From positions 524,489-588,488 of the forward strand of contig NZ_CANLNB010000004.1 in assembly GCF_947492455.1 (NCBI RefSeq): a DNA stretch of 64,000 nucleotides, given 5' to 3'. Position numbers and translations under genes: made by a program. The notes under the pieces were generated by a model. It was not told where the DNA came from. It was given only the letters and a program-made list of their open reading frames with translations, and ran no database searches. The first letter of the stretch is position 1. Each line of letters starts with the position of its first letter. Shown here in pieces: positions 42,724 through 52,509 of this stretch. Source of the stretch: an uncultured Aliiroseovarius sp. (GTDB taxonomy: Bacteria; Pseudomonadota; Alphaproteobacteria; Rhodobacterales; Rhodobacteraceae).

Positions 42724-43482
42724 CTAGAGATTTAGGAAGCTGCGCGCGGCGGCTTCGAACTCGCGCGGTTTTTCCGCATGCAGCCAGTGGCCCGCACCAG
42801 GGATCTTGGCCTGCTTGGCGGCCGGGAATAGTGCTTTGATCGTGGGGCGGTGTTCGGGCAGCACATAGTCCGAGTTCGAACCGGCGAGAAACAGGGTCGG
42901 ACCATCGAAGGATCCTGATACGTCCGGAAAGCCGACGATTTTGGCCATCTCGGCCTCGAGCACATCCAAGTTCAGCCGCCATGCCTGCTCTTTTACATTG
43001 AGCGATTGCAACAGGAATGCCCGGACGGATGCGTCGTCCAGCACCTCGGCCAGTTGGCGGTCAGCATCCCCGCGCGTGTTCACAAGGTCCAGATCAATCG
43101 TGCACATCGCCTCGATCATCGACTGCTGACTGTGGCGATAGGGGATGGGGGCGATGTCGGCGACCAGAAGCTTGTTCACCAGCGCCGCATCCTGCAGCGC
43201 CAAGATCATCGAGGCCTTCCCGCCCATGGAATGCCCAATCACGTCGGCCTCACCGCCGATCTCGCGGATCACCTGCGCAAGGTCGCCCGCCATATCGTGA
43301 TAGCTTTGCGTATCAAACCAAGGGCTTTCGCCGTGATTGCGCATGTCGACAGAGACCACGCGCCGGTCATCTGATAGGCGTTTGGCAATGACGTTCCAGT
43401 TGCGCCCCGAACCAAAAAGCCCGTGCACGATCAGGATAGGCGGGCGGGAGGTATCGTCCCCGAATGTCTGCATCGTAAGCAT
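42724..43482 (-). CDS. Alpha/beta hydrolase, YbfF-like esterase
   Basis: This 252-residue alpha/beta-hydrolase has the oxyanion region ILIVHGLFGSGRNW, the conserved VVSVDMRNHGES, the nucleophile elbow DVIGHSMGGKAS (Ser at about residue 98) and a C-terminal catalytic His in PGAGHWLHAEKP. YbfF-type proteins hydrolyse short acyl esters and thioesters in the cytoplasm. I chose ATG 43482 (MLTMQTFGDD); the frame stays open for another 54 codons upstream but with unlikely composition. It is divergent from the small membrane-protein gene, and the substrate is unknown. Confidence 0.88.
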   Translation of the reverse strand: MLTMQTFGDDTSRPPILIVHGLFGSGRNWNVIAKRLSDDRRVVSVDMRNHGESPWFDTQSYHDMAGDLAQVIREIGGEADVIGHSMGGKASMILALQDAALVNKLLVADIAPIPYRHSQQSMIEAMCTIDLDLVNTRGDADRQLAEVLDDASVRAFLLQSLNVKEQAWRLNLDVLEAEMAKIVGFPDVSGSFDGPTLFLAGSNSDYVLPEHRPTIKALFPAAKQAKIPGAGHWLHAEKPREFEAAARSFLNL

Positions 43483-43610
43483 ATGCCCTGATAGCGTGAC
43501 GGGCGCTTGGATTGAACCCGGAATTGTCGATGCGCCGGTTTGGTCTTTCGATGCCCCCGTTTTTGCAGCTATGGTTGTGACAGTGGCGACCGTAATTATC
43601 GGGGATTGAG

Positions 43611-43973
43611 TTGGACATTGCAGCGCGGACAGATCGGCTTGCACAGTTGCTGGAAGAGCGGCTGGACGTGCGCGGCAAGGGATTTGACGCGAAGCTGCGC
43701 CGGGCAGGGCGTCTTCTGCCGCGCCATCTGCGCATGAAGGGGCAGATGCTGGTCGATGCGACCGCGCGCGCCGATCACCCCCGGCTTCTGCGCCAGTTGG
43801 ACGAAGCCGCGCTGGATTTGGCGGCCGCGGATCTGGAACGCTATCTGCTGAGCATCGACCCGTGGGAACGCCGCAAGGGGATCGCAGTGAACCTGAGCGC
43901 GGGGTTGCTGTTCAACCTGCTGGTCTTGGCGTCGCTGGTTGTCGGCTTTTTGATGTGGCGCGGATTTTTGTAG
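43611..43973 (+). CDS. Small hypothetical protein with C-terminal membrane segment
   Basis: This 120-residue protein has an amphipathic, Arg/Leu-rich N-terminal part (ARTDRLAQLLEERLDVRGKGFDA, then LRRAGRLLPRHLRMKGQMLVDA). A helical segment LRQLDEAALDLAAADLERYLLSID follows and then one predicted transmembrane helix (LLFNLLVLASLVVGFLMW). The start is TTG at 43611, and an ATG later in the frame would cut the helical region. The pattern suggests a tail-anchored inner-membrane protein. I do not recognise a named family, though similar proteins next to hydrolases are common in Rhodobacterales. Confidence 0.65.
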   Translation: MDIAARTDRLAQLLEERLDVRGKGFDAKLRRAGRLLPRHLRMKGQMLVDATARADHPRLLRQLDEAALDLAAADLERYLLSIDPWERRKGIAVNLSAGLLFNLLVLASLVVGFLMWRGFL

Positions 43974-43988
43974 CCTCACACAAAAAAA

Positions 43989-44008
43989 CGCCCCCGTTTC
44001 CGAGGGCG
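43989..44008. terminator. Hairpin between small membrane protein and glyA
   Basis: CGCCCCCG (43989-43996) and CGAGGGCG (44001-44008) form an 8-bp stem with one C-A mismatch and a TTTC loop. A flanking A-run on the plus side gives a T-run after the stem for the minus-strand glyA transcript. Confidence 0.6.
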
Positions 44009-44039
44009 CTTAATCAGCTCAACTCTGTTCCCAGTGGGA

Positions 44040-45332
44040 TTACAGGTTTGGGTACAGCGGGAAGCGGGCGCAGAGGGCGGCCACTTTCTCGCGAACCGAA
44101 GCTTCCACGTCGGCGTTGCCGTCCGGGCCGTTGGCGGCCAGACCGTCGACAACCTCGATGATCAGGTCAGCGATCTCGCGGAACTCGGCTTCGCCGAAGC
44201 CGCGGGTGGTGCCGGCGGGCGTACCCAGACGGATGCCCGAGGTCACGGTGGGCTTTTCCGGGTCAAACGGGATGCCGTTTTTGTTGGTGGTGATGTGGGC
44301 GCGGCCCAGAGCGGCGTCCACGATGTTGCCGGTGACGCCTTTGGGGCGCAGGTCGACCAGCAGAACGTGGGTGTCGGTGCCACCGGTCACGATGTCCAGA
44401 CCGCCTTTGACCAGCTGATCGGCCAGAGCCACGGCGTTTGCACGGACTTGCTTCTGGTACTCTTTGAACTCGGGGCGCAGCGCTTCACCGAAGGCAGCGG
44501 CCTTACCTGCGATCACGTGCATCAGCGGACCACCTTGAATGCCCGGGAAGATGGCCGAGTTCACCTTTTTCGCGATATCCGCGTCATTGGTGACGATCAT
44601 GCCACCGCGCGGACCGCGCAGGGTTTTGTGGGTGGTGGTGGTGGCCACGTGAGCGTGCGGGAAGGGCGAGGGGTGCTCGCCAGCCGCGATCAGGCCTGCG
44701 ATGTGGGCCATGTCGACCATCAGGTAGGCGCCAACCGAATCGGCGATCTCGCGGAATTTGGCAAAGTCGATCTGACGCGGGATGGCCGAACCACCAGCGA
44801 TGATCAGGGCAGGCTTGTGCTCGGTCGCCAGTTCCTGGATCTGGTCATAGTCGATCAGGTTGTCTTGCTTGCGTACACCATAGTGAATGGCGTTGAACCA
44901 CTTGCCCGACTGGTTCGGACGTGCGCCGTGGGTCAGGTGACCACCGGCCGACAGGTCCATGCCCAGAATGGTGTCGCCCGGCTTGATCAGCGCCTGGAAC
45001 ACACCTTGGTTCGCCTGCGAGCCCGAGTTGGGCTGAACGTTGGCAAACTCACAGCCGAACAGTTCCTTGGCGCGGTCGATGGCCAGGTTCTCGGCCACGT
45101 CGACATACTGGCAGCCGCCATAGTAGCGACGACCCGGGTAGCCTTCAGCGTATTTGTTGGTCAGAACCGAGCCCTGAGCTTCCATCACGGCGGCGGAAAC
45201 GATGTTTTCCGATGCGATCAGCTCGATCTCGTCGCGCTGACGGCCCAGCTCATTGGTGATCGAGCCCCACAGCTCGGGGTCGCGGGTCGCGAGGGATTCG
45301 GTAAAGAAACCTTGGTCACGGGTGGCAGTCAT
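44040..45332 (-). CDS. glyA: Serine hydroxymethyltransferase
   Basis: This 430-residue PLP enzyme interconverts serine and glycine with tetrahydrofolate and is the main source of one-carbon units. Motifs are [37 protein letters not shown] at the N-terminus and [22 protein letters not shown]. The PLP-lysine is in [16 protein letters not shown], and the C-terminal region has [19 protein letters not shown]. Length (about 430) is typical. The start is ATG 45332; upstream lies a 166-base intergenic region shared with nadK that contains several GGAAACA repeats. A hairpin follows the gene. Confidence 0.97.
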   Translation of the reverse strand: MTATRDQGFFTESLATRDPELWGSITNELGRQRDEIELIASENIVSAAVMEAQGSVLTNKYAEGYPGRRYYGGCQYVDVAENLAIDRAKELFGCEFANVQPNSGSQANQGVFQALIKPGDTILGMDLSAGGHLTHGARPNQSGKWFNAIHYGVRKQDNLIDYDQIQELATEHKPALIIAGGSAIPRQIDFAKFREIADSVGAYLMVDMAHIAGLIAAGEHPSPFPHAHVATTTTHKTLRGPRGGMIVTNDADIAKKVNSAIFPGIQGGPLMHVIAGKAAAFGEALRPEFKEYQKQVRANAVALADQLVKGGLDIVTGGTDTHVLLVDLRPKGVTGNIVDAALGRAHITTNKNGIPFDPEKPTVTSGIRLGTPAGTTRGFGEAEFREIADLIIEVVDGLAANGPDGNADVEASVREKVAALCARFPLYPNL

Positions 45333-45375
45333 GCGCGTTTTCCTTCAATTAAGGTCCGATTTCGGATTTCCTATC

Positions 45376-45474
45376 GGAAACATTCCCGGTCGCAAAGACC
45401 AGAAAGCGACGCGGCGACGGAAAGACGCGGCATTATCTGGTGATTTGTGGAAACATGTGATTGTTTCGGAAACA
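45376..45474. promoter_or_regulatory. Cluster of GGAAACA/TGTTTC half-sites, glyA-nadK promoter region
   Basis: The 7-mer GGAAACA occurs at 45376-45382, 45449-45455 and 45468-45474, and an inverted TGTTTC at 45462-45467. The last three form GAAACA-N6-TGTTTC and TTGTTT-CGG-AAACAA overlapping palindromes. They sit between divergent glyA and nadK. They may be binding sites for an unknown regulator; chance occurrence is not excluded. Confidence 0.3.
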
Positions 45475-45498
45475 AAGCTGCCAATCGGGACAATCAGC

Positions 45499-46260
45499 AT
45501 GAGTCGAAAAATCGCCTTCGTTGCCAGTGATACGACCATCGCGCAGGCTGCGCATGATGAACTGGTGGCACGCTATGGGAATGTCGCCGAAGAAGAAGCC
45601 GATATCATCGTCGCATTGGGTGGTGACGGGTTCATGTTGCATACGCTTCACAACACTCAGCACCTTCCGGCGCCGGTCTATGGCATGAACTGTGGAACGG
45701 TCGGCTTTCTGATGAACGAATACGCGCCCGAGGGGCTGATCGACCGTCTGATCGTCGCGGAAGAAGAGGTGATCAACCCATTGTCGATGCGGGCCGTCAC
45801 GGCGAAGGGCGCTGTATATGAGGCATTGGCGATCAACGAGGTCAGCCTGCTGCGCGCGGGTCCTCAGGCCGCCAAGCTTCAAATCAGCGTCGATGGGCGT
45901 GTGCGTCTGGACGAGCTGGTTTGCGACGGCGCGCTACTGTGTACGCCTGCGGGATCGACGGCTTACAACTATTCCGCCCACGGCCCCATTCTACCCATCG
46001 GATCGGACGTGCTGGCGCTGACCGCGATGGCCGCCTTCCGTCCGCGCCGCTGGCGTGGGGCGCTGTTGCCGAAAAACGCGGTGGTGCGCTTTGACGTATT
46101 GCAACACGAAAAGCGCCCGGTGATGGCGGATGCGGATAGCAGGTCGGTGACGGATGTCGTCTCGGTCGAGATCCGGTCGAGCAGCGATATCGCGCACCGC
46201 ATTCTGTTCGACCCCGGCCACGGGCTGGAAGAACGTCTGATCCGCGAACAATTCGTCTAA
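45499..46260 (+). CDS. nadK: NAD kinase
   Basis: This 253-residue enzyme phosphorylates NAD to NADP. The ATP-NAD kinase motif GGDGFMLHTLH is present (about residue 37), as are YGMNCGTVGFLMNEY, the NE pair in LAINEVSLLR, and the second conserved block CDGALLCTPAGSTAYNYSAHGPI. Length is near the bacterial norm, slightly short for NadK (usually 270-300), as in many alphaproteobacteria. I chose ATG 45499 (MSRKIAFVAS), which starts directly at the first beta strand. The upstream in-frame sequence overlaps the divergent glyA start and is not protein-like. A strong terminator follows. Confidence 0.93.
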   Translation: MSRKIAFVASDTTIAQAAHDELVARYGNVAEEEADIIVALGGDGFMLHTLHNTQHLPAPVYGMNCGTVGFLMNEYAPEGLIDRLIVAEEEVINPLSMRAVTAKGAVYEALAINEVSLLRAGPQAAKLQISVDGRVRLDELVCDGALLCTPAGSTAYNYSAHGPILPIGSDVLALTAMAAFRPRRWRGALLPKNAVVRFDVLQHEKRPVMADADSRSVTDVVSVEIRSSSDIAHRILFDPGHGLEERLIREQFV

Positions 46261-46263
46261 CGA

Positions 46264-46289
46264 AAACGCCCCCGAAATCGGGGGCGTTT
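46264..46289. terminator. Bidirectional terminator between nadK and prpE
   Basis: AAACGCCCCCGA (46264-46275) pairs perfectly with TCGGGGGCGTTT (46278-46289), followed by CTTT on the plus side and T-rich sequence on the minus side. It serves nadK and the convergent prpE. Confidence 0.85.
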
Positions 46290-46307
46290 CTTTACTTAAG
46301 GTCTGGC

Positions 46308-48191
46308 TTAGTAGCCGAGCGAGGCCAGCGCATCCTTGATCTCGTCCAGAATGGCCGGATCGTCGATGGTCGCCGGCATCTTATATTCCTTGCCATCCGC
46401 AATCGATACCATAGTCGCGCGCAGGATCTTGCCCGAGCGCGTCTTGGGCAGGCGATCCACAACCACGCACAGCTTGAAGGCGGCAACCGGGCCGATCTTC
46501 TCGCGCACCAGTTTGACGCATTCTGCGGTGATCTCTTCATCCGGGCGATCGGTGCCTGCGTTCAGGCAGACCATGCCCAGTGGCAGTTGGCCTTTCAACT
46601 GGTCGGTCACGCCAATCACGGCACATTCGGCCACGTCGGGGTGCGAGGCTAGAACCTCTTCCATGCCGCCGGTCGACAGGCGGTGGCCGGCAACGTTGAT
46701 CACGTCATCGGTGCGCGCCATGATGTAGACATAGCCGTCTTCATCGATGTACCCCGCGTCGCCAGTTTCGTAATAGCCGGGGAACGTGTTCAGATAGCTC
46801 GACTTGAAACGCTCTTCCGCGTTCCACAGGGTCGGCAGCGTGCCTGGGGGCAGGGGAAGCTTGATCGCAATCGCGCCCAGCGCGCCTGCGGGCATCGGGT
46901 GTCCACCTTCGTCCAGAATCTGCACGTCAAAGCCCGGCATCGGAACCGAAGGCGAGCCCAGTTTGATCGGCAGCTCTTCGATCCCAATCGGGTTGGCCGC
47001 GATGGCGAAGCCGGTTTCGGTCTGCCACCAGTGGTCCACCACGGGGACGTTCAGCTGTTCCTGCGCCCAGACGATGGTGTCGGGGTCCGCGCGTTCACCG
47101 GCCAGATAGACCTGCTTCAGGCAGGACAGGTCGTATTTCTTCACGAACTCGCCCTTCGGGTCTTCGCGCTTCACGGCGCGGAAGGCGGTGGGGGCGGTGA
47201 AGAAGGACTTCACGTTGTGCTCGCTGATCACGCGCCAGAAGGTGCCTGCGTCAGGCGTGCCCACGGGCTTGCCCTCGAACACGATGGTCGTGTTGCCGTG
47301 CACCAGCGGGCCATAGGTGATGTAGGAGTGGCCCACGACCCAACCCACGTCAGACGCGGCCCAGAACACATCGCCGGGATCGACGTTGTACAGGTTCTTC
47401 ATGGTCCAGTTCAGGGCCACAAGATGTCCGCCGGTGTGGCGGATGACGCCCTTCGGCTGGCCGGTGGTGCCCGAAGTGTAAAGGATATAGGCCGGGTGGT
47501 TGCCTTCGACGGGTACACAGGCGGCAGGGGCAGCAGCGGCCTCGGCCTTGGCCCAGTCGAAATCACGACCGTCGATCAGCTCGGCGGTGTGTTCTTCGCG
47601 CTGAAGGATCAGGGTGAAGTCGGGCTTGTGCTCGGACAGTTCGATGGCGCCATCCAGAAGCGGCTTGTAGGCCACAACGCGACCTGGCTCCAACCCGCAG
47701 GACGCAGCAATGATGGCTTTGGGTTTGGCGTCGTCGATGCGCACGGCCAGTTCGTTCGAGGCAAAACCACCAAACACAACCGAGTGCACCGCGCCGATAC
47801 GCGTGACGGCCAGCATGGCGATTAGGGCCTCGGTGACCATTGGCATATAGATGATGACGCGGTCGCCCTTGGTGACACCTTTTTCGACCAAAGCACCGGC
47901 GACTTTTTCGACACGGGCTTTCAGTTCGGCATAGGTGGTTTTCGACTGACGACCGGTAATCGGGCTATCATAGATGATGGCGACCTGATCGGCACGTCCG
48001 TTTTCAACGTGGCGGTCAACCGCGTTATAGCAGGTGTTGACCATCCCGTCCGAGAACCATTCGTACAGCGGCGCGTTGCCGTCAAAGAGCGCCTTGGTGG
48101 GGGCCTTGTCCCAGCTGATGGCTTGGGCTGCGTCCATCCAGAACTGTTCTGGGTTCGCTTGCCACGCCGCGTAAACGTCTTTGTATGCCAT
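46308..48191 (-). CDS. prpE: Propionyl-CoA synthetase
   Basis: This 627-residue ANL-superfamily ligase activates propionate to propionyl-CoA. Motifs are the N-terminal AcsN-like region (YAAWQANPEQFWMDAAQAISW), the ATP-binding P-loop YILYTSGTTGQPKG, WWQTETGFAI, YYETGDAGYIDEDGYVYIMAR and the C-terminal catalytic Lys in PKTRSGKILRA. Similarity to PrpE (627-635 residues) is stronger than to acetyl-CoA synthetase (about 650), because the VFGGFASNELAVRIDDAKPKAII region and the N-terminus are of the PrpE type. I chose ATG 48191 (MAYKDVYAA), preceded by GGAGG at the right distance. Upstream DNA carries TTTGCAAA-like repeats. Confidence 0.92.
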   Translation of the reverse strand: MAYKDVYAAWQANPEQFWMDAAQAISWDKAPTKALFDGNAPLYEWFSDGMVNTCYNAVDRHVENGRADQVAIIYDSPITGRQSKTTYAELKARVEKVAGALVEKGVTKGDRVIIYMPMVTEALIAMLAVTRIGAVHSVVFGGFASNELAVRIDDAKPKAIIAASCGLEPGRVVAYKPLLDGAIELSEHKPDFTLILQREEHTAELIDGRDFDWAKAEAAAAPAACVPVEGNHPAYILYTSGTTGQPKGVIRHTGGHLVALNWTMKNLYNVDPGDVFWAASDVGWVVGHSYITYGPLVHGNTTIVFEGKPVGTPDAGTFWRVISEHNVKSFFTAPTAFRAVKREDPKGEFVKKYDLSCLKQVYLAGERADPDTIVWAQEQLNVPVVDHWWQTETGFAIAANPIGIEELPIKLGSPSVPMPGFDVQILDEGGHPMPAGALGAIAIKLPLPPGTLPTLWNAEERFKSSYLNTFPGYYETGDAGYIDEDGYVYIMARTDDVINVAGHRLSTGGMEEVLASHPDVAECAVIGVTDQLKGQLPLGMVCLNAGTDRPDEEITAECVKLVREKIGPVAAFKLCVVVDRLPKTRSGKILRATMVSIADGKEYKMPATIDDPAILDEIKDALASLGY

Positions 48192-48287
48192 AGTGCACAT
48201 CCTCCAGTTTCCCTTGAAGAATGTGTTACGCCCCTACGACCTATCCGGGCAAGAACCGTGTTGGACGTAGCGTCACAATATCGCAAA

Positions 48288-48332
48288 AAATTTGCAGGAC
48301 GGTGGAAATTCGCCTGCAAATTTTTGCAAACC
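48288..48332. promoter_or_regulatory. TTTGCAAA-type repeats upstream of prpE
   Basis: AAATTTGCAGG (48288-48298) and CCTGCAAATTT (48313-48323) form a perfect 11-bp inverted repeat with a 14-base spacer. A third half-site, TTTGCAAA (48323-48330), abuts the second. ScfR/PccR regulators of propionyl-CoA metabolism in Rhodobacter bind paired TTTGCAAA sites, so a similar regulator could act here; the spacing differs from the published arrangement. It lies about 100 bases upstream of prpE. Confidence 0.4.
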
Positions 48333-48363
48333 CCATTGTTTTGAGGGGTCTGAGTTTGAAAAA

Positions 48364-48393
48364 GGCGAGATTTGCAAAATTGCAAACCTCGCC
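48364..48393 (-). terminator. Rho-independent terminator of maeB
   Basis: On the minus strand GGCGAG-G-TTTGCAA pairs with TTGCAAA-T-CTCGCC around a two-base loop, with one internal mismatch, and is followed by TTTTT. It lies 24 bases after the maeB stop. Its stem contains two TGCAAA motifs that resemble the sites upstream of prpE. Confidence 0.75.
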
Positions 48394-48417
48394 TTGCAAA
48401 GTTTCGCTGGGAATCGC

Positions 48418-50691
48418 TTAGCCGTAGTGTGCAACCGGTGTCCCGGCGATGGCAGACATGTTCAGAAGTCCGCGTGCGGTGATCGAGGGCGTCACGATAT
48501 GTGCGCGGTTGCCCATTCCCATCAGGATCGGTCCAACCTCAAGTCCGCCACCTTTAACCTTCAGCGTATTGCGTACTGCACTGGCTGCATCGGCATTGGC
48601 AAAGACTAGGACGTTGGCCGGACCGTCGAAGCGCGCCGAGGGGAACAGGCGGCTCCGCACCTCAGGATCGAGGGCAGCATCCACATGCATTTCGCCCTCA
48701 TAGGCAAAATCGCGCGGGGTCGCGTCCAGAATTTCAAGTGCGCCACGCGCGCGCGCACCACTGTCTCCGCCGTGATTGCCAAATTGCGAATACGAGCACA
48801 CCGCGATTTTTGGTTCGACCCCGAAGCGGCGCACATGGCGCGCTGCGGCGCAGACGGTTTCTGCGATCTGCTCGGCGCTGGGCGTGTTGTGCACATGGGT
48901 GTCCGCGATGTACAGCGGGCCGTCCTGGAGGATCATCAGGCTAAGCGCGCCGACCGGATGCAGTTCCTGATTGCCCAGAATCTGCTGGATGTAGTTCAGG
49001 TGCCAGAGATACTGTCCGAACGTACCGGCGATCAGGCTGTCCGCATGTCCCAAATGCACCATGATGCCGCCGATGGCGGTGGTGTTGGTTCGCAGGATAG
49101 CCTTGGCCAAATCGGGCGTCACGCCCTTGCGGGCCATGATCTCGTGATAGGCGCCCCAGTATTCGCGATACCTGTCGTCGCGTTCGGGGTTTACGACTTC
49201 GAAATCGCGCCCCGGAATGATGGACAGGCCAGCGCGCTCCGCACGGCGCGCGATCACGTCGGGACGGCCGATCAGGATCGGAGCGTCGGTAGTTTCTTCT
49301 ATCATCGCGTTGGCGGCACGCAGGACGCGTTCATCCTCGCCCTCGGCAAAGACAATGCGGCGCTCGGCGGTGCCGGCTGCCTCGAATACCGGACGCATGA
49401 TCAGCGCAGATTTGAAGACCGAGCCGTCCAGTTTCGCTTTGTAAGCATCCAGATCCGCGACTGGGCGCGTGGCCACGCCGCTGTCCATCGCGGCCTTGGC
49501 AACTGCACTGGCGACCACGCCCATCAGGCGCGGATCGAACGGTTTGGGGATCAGGTAGTCCTCGCCAAAAGTCAGCTGCTCGCCTTTATAAGCGGCAGCG
49601 GCCTCGGCAGACGTCGTGGCGCGCGCAAGGGCTGCGATGCCTTCGATGCAGCCCAGCTGCATGGCGTCGTTGATCTCGGTCGCGCCGACGTCCAGCGCGC
49701 CGCGGAAGATGAACGGGAAGCAGAGTACGTTGTTGACCTGATTGGGGAAATCCGAGCGGCCCGTGGCGATGATGGCGTTCGGCGCGACTTTGCGCACCTC
49801 GTCCGGCATGATTTCGGGGGTAGGGTTGGCAAGGGCGAACACGATTGGGCGTTCGGCCATCTTGGCCACCATCTCGGGCTTCAGAACGCCGGGGCCAGAG
49901 AGGCCTAGGAATAGATCTGCACCTTCGATCACGTCGTCCAGACTTGCGGGGCTATCACCTTGCGCATAGTCCGCTTTTTGCGGCGTCATCTCTTTCTCGC
50001 GGCCTTCATAGACCAGACCTTCGATGTCGCAGAGCCACACATTCTCGCGCTTTACACCCAGCTTCAGAAGCATGTTCAGGCAGGCGATGCCGGCCGCCCC
50101 GCCGCCGGTCGAGACGACCTTGATGTCCTCGAAAGACTTGCCTGCGACTTTCAGCGCATTGGTCGCCGCAGCGCCAACCACGATGGCGGTTCCGTGCTGA
50201 TCGTCGTGGAATACGGGAATGTTCATCCGCTCACGGCAGATTTGTTCAACGATGAAACAATCGGGTGCTTTGATGTCTTCAAGGTTAATTGCGCCAAAGC
50301 TTGGCTCCATCGCGCAGACGATCTCGGCCAACTTTTCGGGATCAGATTCGTTTAGCTCGATGTCGAAACAGTCGATGTTGGCGAACTTCTTGAATAGAAC
50401 CGCCTTGCCCTCCATCACGGGCTTCGAGGCGAGCGCGCCGATATTTCCCAGCCCCAACACAGCCGATCCGTTCGAGACAACCGCGACCAAATTGCCGCGT
50501 GACGTGTAACGGCTTGCGACAGAAGGATCTTTCGAGATCTCGACGCAGGCTTCTGCCACGCCAGGAGAGTAGGCCAGACTCAGGTCGCGCCCGTTCGCCA
50601 TCGGCTTGGTTGCGCGGATTTCAAGCTTTCCGGGCTGTGGAAATTCGTGATAATCCAGCGCGCGTTTGCGCAGATAGCTGTCTTCTGACAT
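48418..50691 (-). CDS. maeB: NADP-dependent malic enzyme with C-terminal phosphotransacetylase-like domain
   Basis: This 757-residue fusion decarboxylates malate to pyruvate in its N-terminal malic-enzyme half. The catalytic region includes [14 protein letters not shown], the metal and NADP regions [35 protein letters not shown], and the nucleotide fold [18 protein letters not shown]. The C-terminal half (about 430-757) resembles phosphotransacetylase ([46 protein letters not shown], then [21 protein letters not shown]). In this family that half is generally thought not to be catalytic but to bind acyl-CoA and control activity. Length matches MaeB (about 760). With prpE nearby on the same strand it fits gluconeogenic or fatty-acid growth. 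Confidence 0.95.
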   Translation of the reverse strand: MSEDSYLRKRALDYHEFPQPGKLEIRATKPMANGRDLSLAYSPGVAEACVEISKDPSVASRYTSRGNLVAVVSNGSAVLGLGNIGALASKPVMEGKAVLFKKFANIDCFDIELNESDPEKLAEIVCAMEPSFGAINLEDIKAPDCFIVEQICRERMNIPVFHDDQHGTAIVVGAAATNALKVAGKSFEDIKVVSTGGGAAGIACLNMLLKLGVKRENVWLCDIEGLVYEGREKEMTPQKADYAQGDSPASLDDVIEGADLFLGLSGPGVLKPEMVAKMAERPIVFALANPTPEIMPDEVRKVAPNAIIATGRSDFPNQVNNVLCFPFIFRGALDVGATEINDAMQLGCIEGIAALARATTSAEAAAAYKGEQLTFGEDYLIPKPFDPRLMGVVASAVAKAAMDSGVATRPVADLDAYKAKLDGSVFKSALIMRPVFEAAGTAERRIVFAEGEDERVLRAANAMIEETTDAPILIGRPDVIARRAERAGLSIIPGRDFEVVNPERDDRYREYWGAYHEIMARKGVTPDLAKAILRTNTTAIGGIMVHLGHADSLIAGTFGQYLWHLNYIQQILGNQELHPVGALSLMILQDGPLYIADTHVHNTPSAEQIAETVCAAARHVRRFGVEPKIAVCSYSQFGNHGGDSGARARGALEILDATPRDFAYEGEMHVDAALDPEVRSRLFPSARFDGPANVLVFANADAASAVRNTLKVKGGGLEVGPILMGMGNRAHIVTPSITARGLLNMSAIAGTPVAHYG

Positions 50692-50905
50692 CGAGGCCTC
50701 CTCAGGCTTTGCGTCGATAGTTTAACCTTAAACTACCTTCCCTCCGACACTCCGATACACCAGTGACGCAAGGGCAATCAAGTCTGCTGTGTGTACAATA
50801 GCATGGCATATCCTTGCAGCCAGCCCCCTTCAGCATCGATTGCACTTGCATCCGCGTATGCAGAGGTTCAGGGTTGCTGGATAGAATTTTTTGCAGGAGC
50901 GGACC

Positions 50906-51298
50906 ATGTCGCTGTTGGAAGCTGCCAAAGCCGTGCGCGAAAATGCGCATGCCCCGTATTCGAACTTCAAAGTCGGCGCCGCGCTGCGCACAAGCGCGGG
51001 CGTGGTGCATGTTGGTTGCAATGTCGAGAACATCGCCTATCCCGAAGGCACCTGCGCCGAGGCTGGCGCCATTGCGGCCATGTGCGCAGCGGGCGAGCGC
51101 GAGATTGCCGAGGCATTGGTAATCGCAGACGCCCCCTTGCCAGTGACGCCCTGTGGCGGATGCCGTCAGAAACTGGCCGAGTTCTCGGGCCCTGACGTGA
51201 AAATCACCATGATGACGATGGGGGGCGAAAGCCTGACCATGACCATGGCTGAACTTTTGCCCGGTGCGTTCGGCGCCGCGCATATGGAGAACACATGA
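50906..51298 (+). CDS. cdd: Cytidine deaminase
   Basis: This 130-residue zinc enzyme deaminates cytidine and deoxycytidine to uridine and deoxyuridine. The catalytic motifs CAEAGAI (zinc Cys and proton-shuttling Glu) and PCGGCRQKL are intact, and the N-terminal [25 protein letters not shown] block is typical of short homotetrameric forms. I chose ATG 50906 ([13 protein letters not shown]), because AGGAG lies six bases upstream; a TTG start 15 bases earlier is unlikely. It is first in the cdd-deoB-add-upp salvage operon and overlaps deoB by 4 bases (ATGA). Confidence 0.95.
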   Translation: MSLLEAAKAVRENAHAPYSNFKVGAALRTSAGVVHVGCNVENIAYPEGTCAEAGAIAAMCAAGEREIAEALVIADAPLPVTPCGGCRQKLAEFSGPDVKITMMTMGGESLTMTMAELLPGAFGAAHMENT

Positions 51299-52509
51299 CC
51301 CGCGCCTTTCTGATCGTGCTGGACAGCGTCGGCTGCGGCGGTGCCCCGGATGCACATAAGTTCTTCAATGGCAAAACCGTGCCGGACACCGGGGCGAACA
51401 CGCTGGCCCACATTGCACAAGCCTGTGCCGACGGCCGCGCAGAAGAGGGGCGCTCGGGCCCGCTTTCCCTGCCTCATCTGGATGCGCTGGGACTGGGCGC
51501 GGCGGTCCGGTTGGCCTCGGGTGACGGCACGCCGGGTTTGGATGCCACGCCCGCCGGGTTGTGGGGTGCAGCGCAGGAAGTCTCTCCGGGCAAGGACACC
51601 CCCACCGGGCATTGGGAAATCGCGGGCGTGCCGCTTCCGTGGGACTGGGGGTATTTCCCCGACACCACGCCGACCTTCCCCGCAGACCTGACCGCAGCAA
51701 TCTGCAAAGCGGCGGATATAGATGGCATTCTGGGCGACAAGCATGCCTCGGGCACAGCCGTACTGGATGAACTGGGGGCCGAGCACATCCGTACGGGGCG
51801 CCCGATCGTTTATACTTCAGCCGATAGCGTCGTGCAGATCGCCGCGCATGAAGAACATTTCGGACTGGAGCGTCTCTATGCGCTGTGTCAGGCGGTTGCG
51901 CCGATGGTGCACGACATGCGCGTCGGCCGCGTCATTGCGCGCCCCTTTGTCGGCTCGGAAGCCGAAGGGTTCACCCGCACGACCAACCGTCGCGACTATG
52001 CGATGACCCCGCCAAAGCCGACCCTGTGTGACTGGGTGACGGATGCGGGCGGTAAGGTGCATGCCATTGGAAAAATTGGGGATATCTTTGCGCATCGCGG
52101 GATCACCTCTGTCCAGAAAGGGGCGGATGCGGACCTGATGGAGTATTTGGTGACCTCGTTCGATGATGCGCAGGACGGTGATCTGGTTTTCGCGAATTTT
52201 GTCGAGTTCGACGCGATCTATGGCCATCGCCGCGATATCTCGGGCTATGCCCGTGCGTTGGAGTGGTTCGACAGCCAAATGCCGCGAATCCTTGAGAAAA
52301 TGCGCGAGGGCGACTTGGTTTTGTTCACCGCCGATCACGGCAACGACCCCAGCTGGGTCGGCACCGATCATACCCGGGAACGTGTGCCGGTCGTTGCCGC
52401 TGGATTGGGCACGCGCGAGATCGGGCTGGTTGGGTTTTCTGACATTGGCGCCTCGGTCGCGGCCCATCTTGGGCTGGACACGCGCGGGGCAGGAGGGTCG
52501 TTTCTGTGA
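51295..52509 (+). CDS. deoB: Phosphopentomutase
   Basis: This 404-residue alkaline-phosphatase-superfamily enzyme converts ribose-1-phosphate and deoxyribose-1-phosphate to the 5-phosphates. Metal and phosphate motifs are visible: [16 protein letters not shown] with the first Asp, [13 protein letters not shown] with the nucleophile Thr, [48 protein letters not shown], and [23 protein letters not shown] with metal-binding Asp and His. Length is normal for DeoB (about 405). It overlaps cdd by 4 bases and add by 4 bases. Confidence 0.95.
   Translation: MTRAFLIVLDSVGCGGAPDAHKFFNGKTVPDTGANTLAHIAQACADGRAEEGRSGPLSLPHLDALGLGAAVRLASGDGTPGLDATPAGLWGAAQEVSPGKDTPTGHWEIAGVPLPWDWGYFPDTTPTFPADLTAAICKAADIDGILGDKHASGTAVLDELGAEHIRTGRPIVYTSADSVVQIAAHEEHFGLERLYALCQAVAPMVHDMRVGRVIARPFVGSEAEGFTRTTNRRDYAMTPPKPTLCDWVTDAGGKVHAIGKIGDIFAHRGITSVQKGADADLMEYLVTSFDDAQDGDLVFANFVEFDAIYGHRRDISGYARALEWFDSQMPRILEKMREGDLVLFTADHGNDPSWVGTDHTRERVPVVAAGLGTREIGLVGFSDIGASVAAHLGLDTRGAGGSFL

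Noticed and set aside
48431-48443. TGCAACCGGTGTC near the maeB stop, similar to the LacI operator core
   Set aside because: It lies within the maeB coding end and lacks the symmetric right arm.
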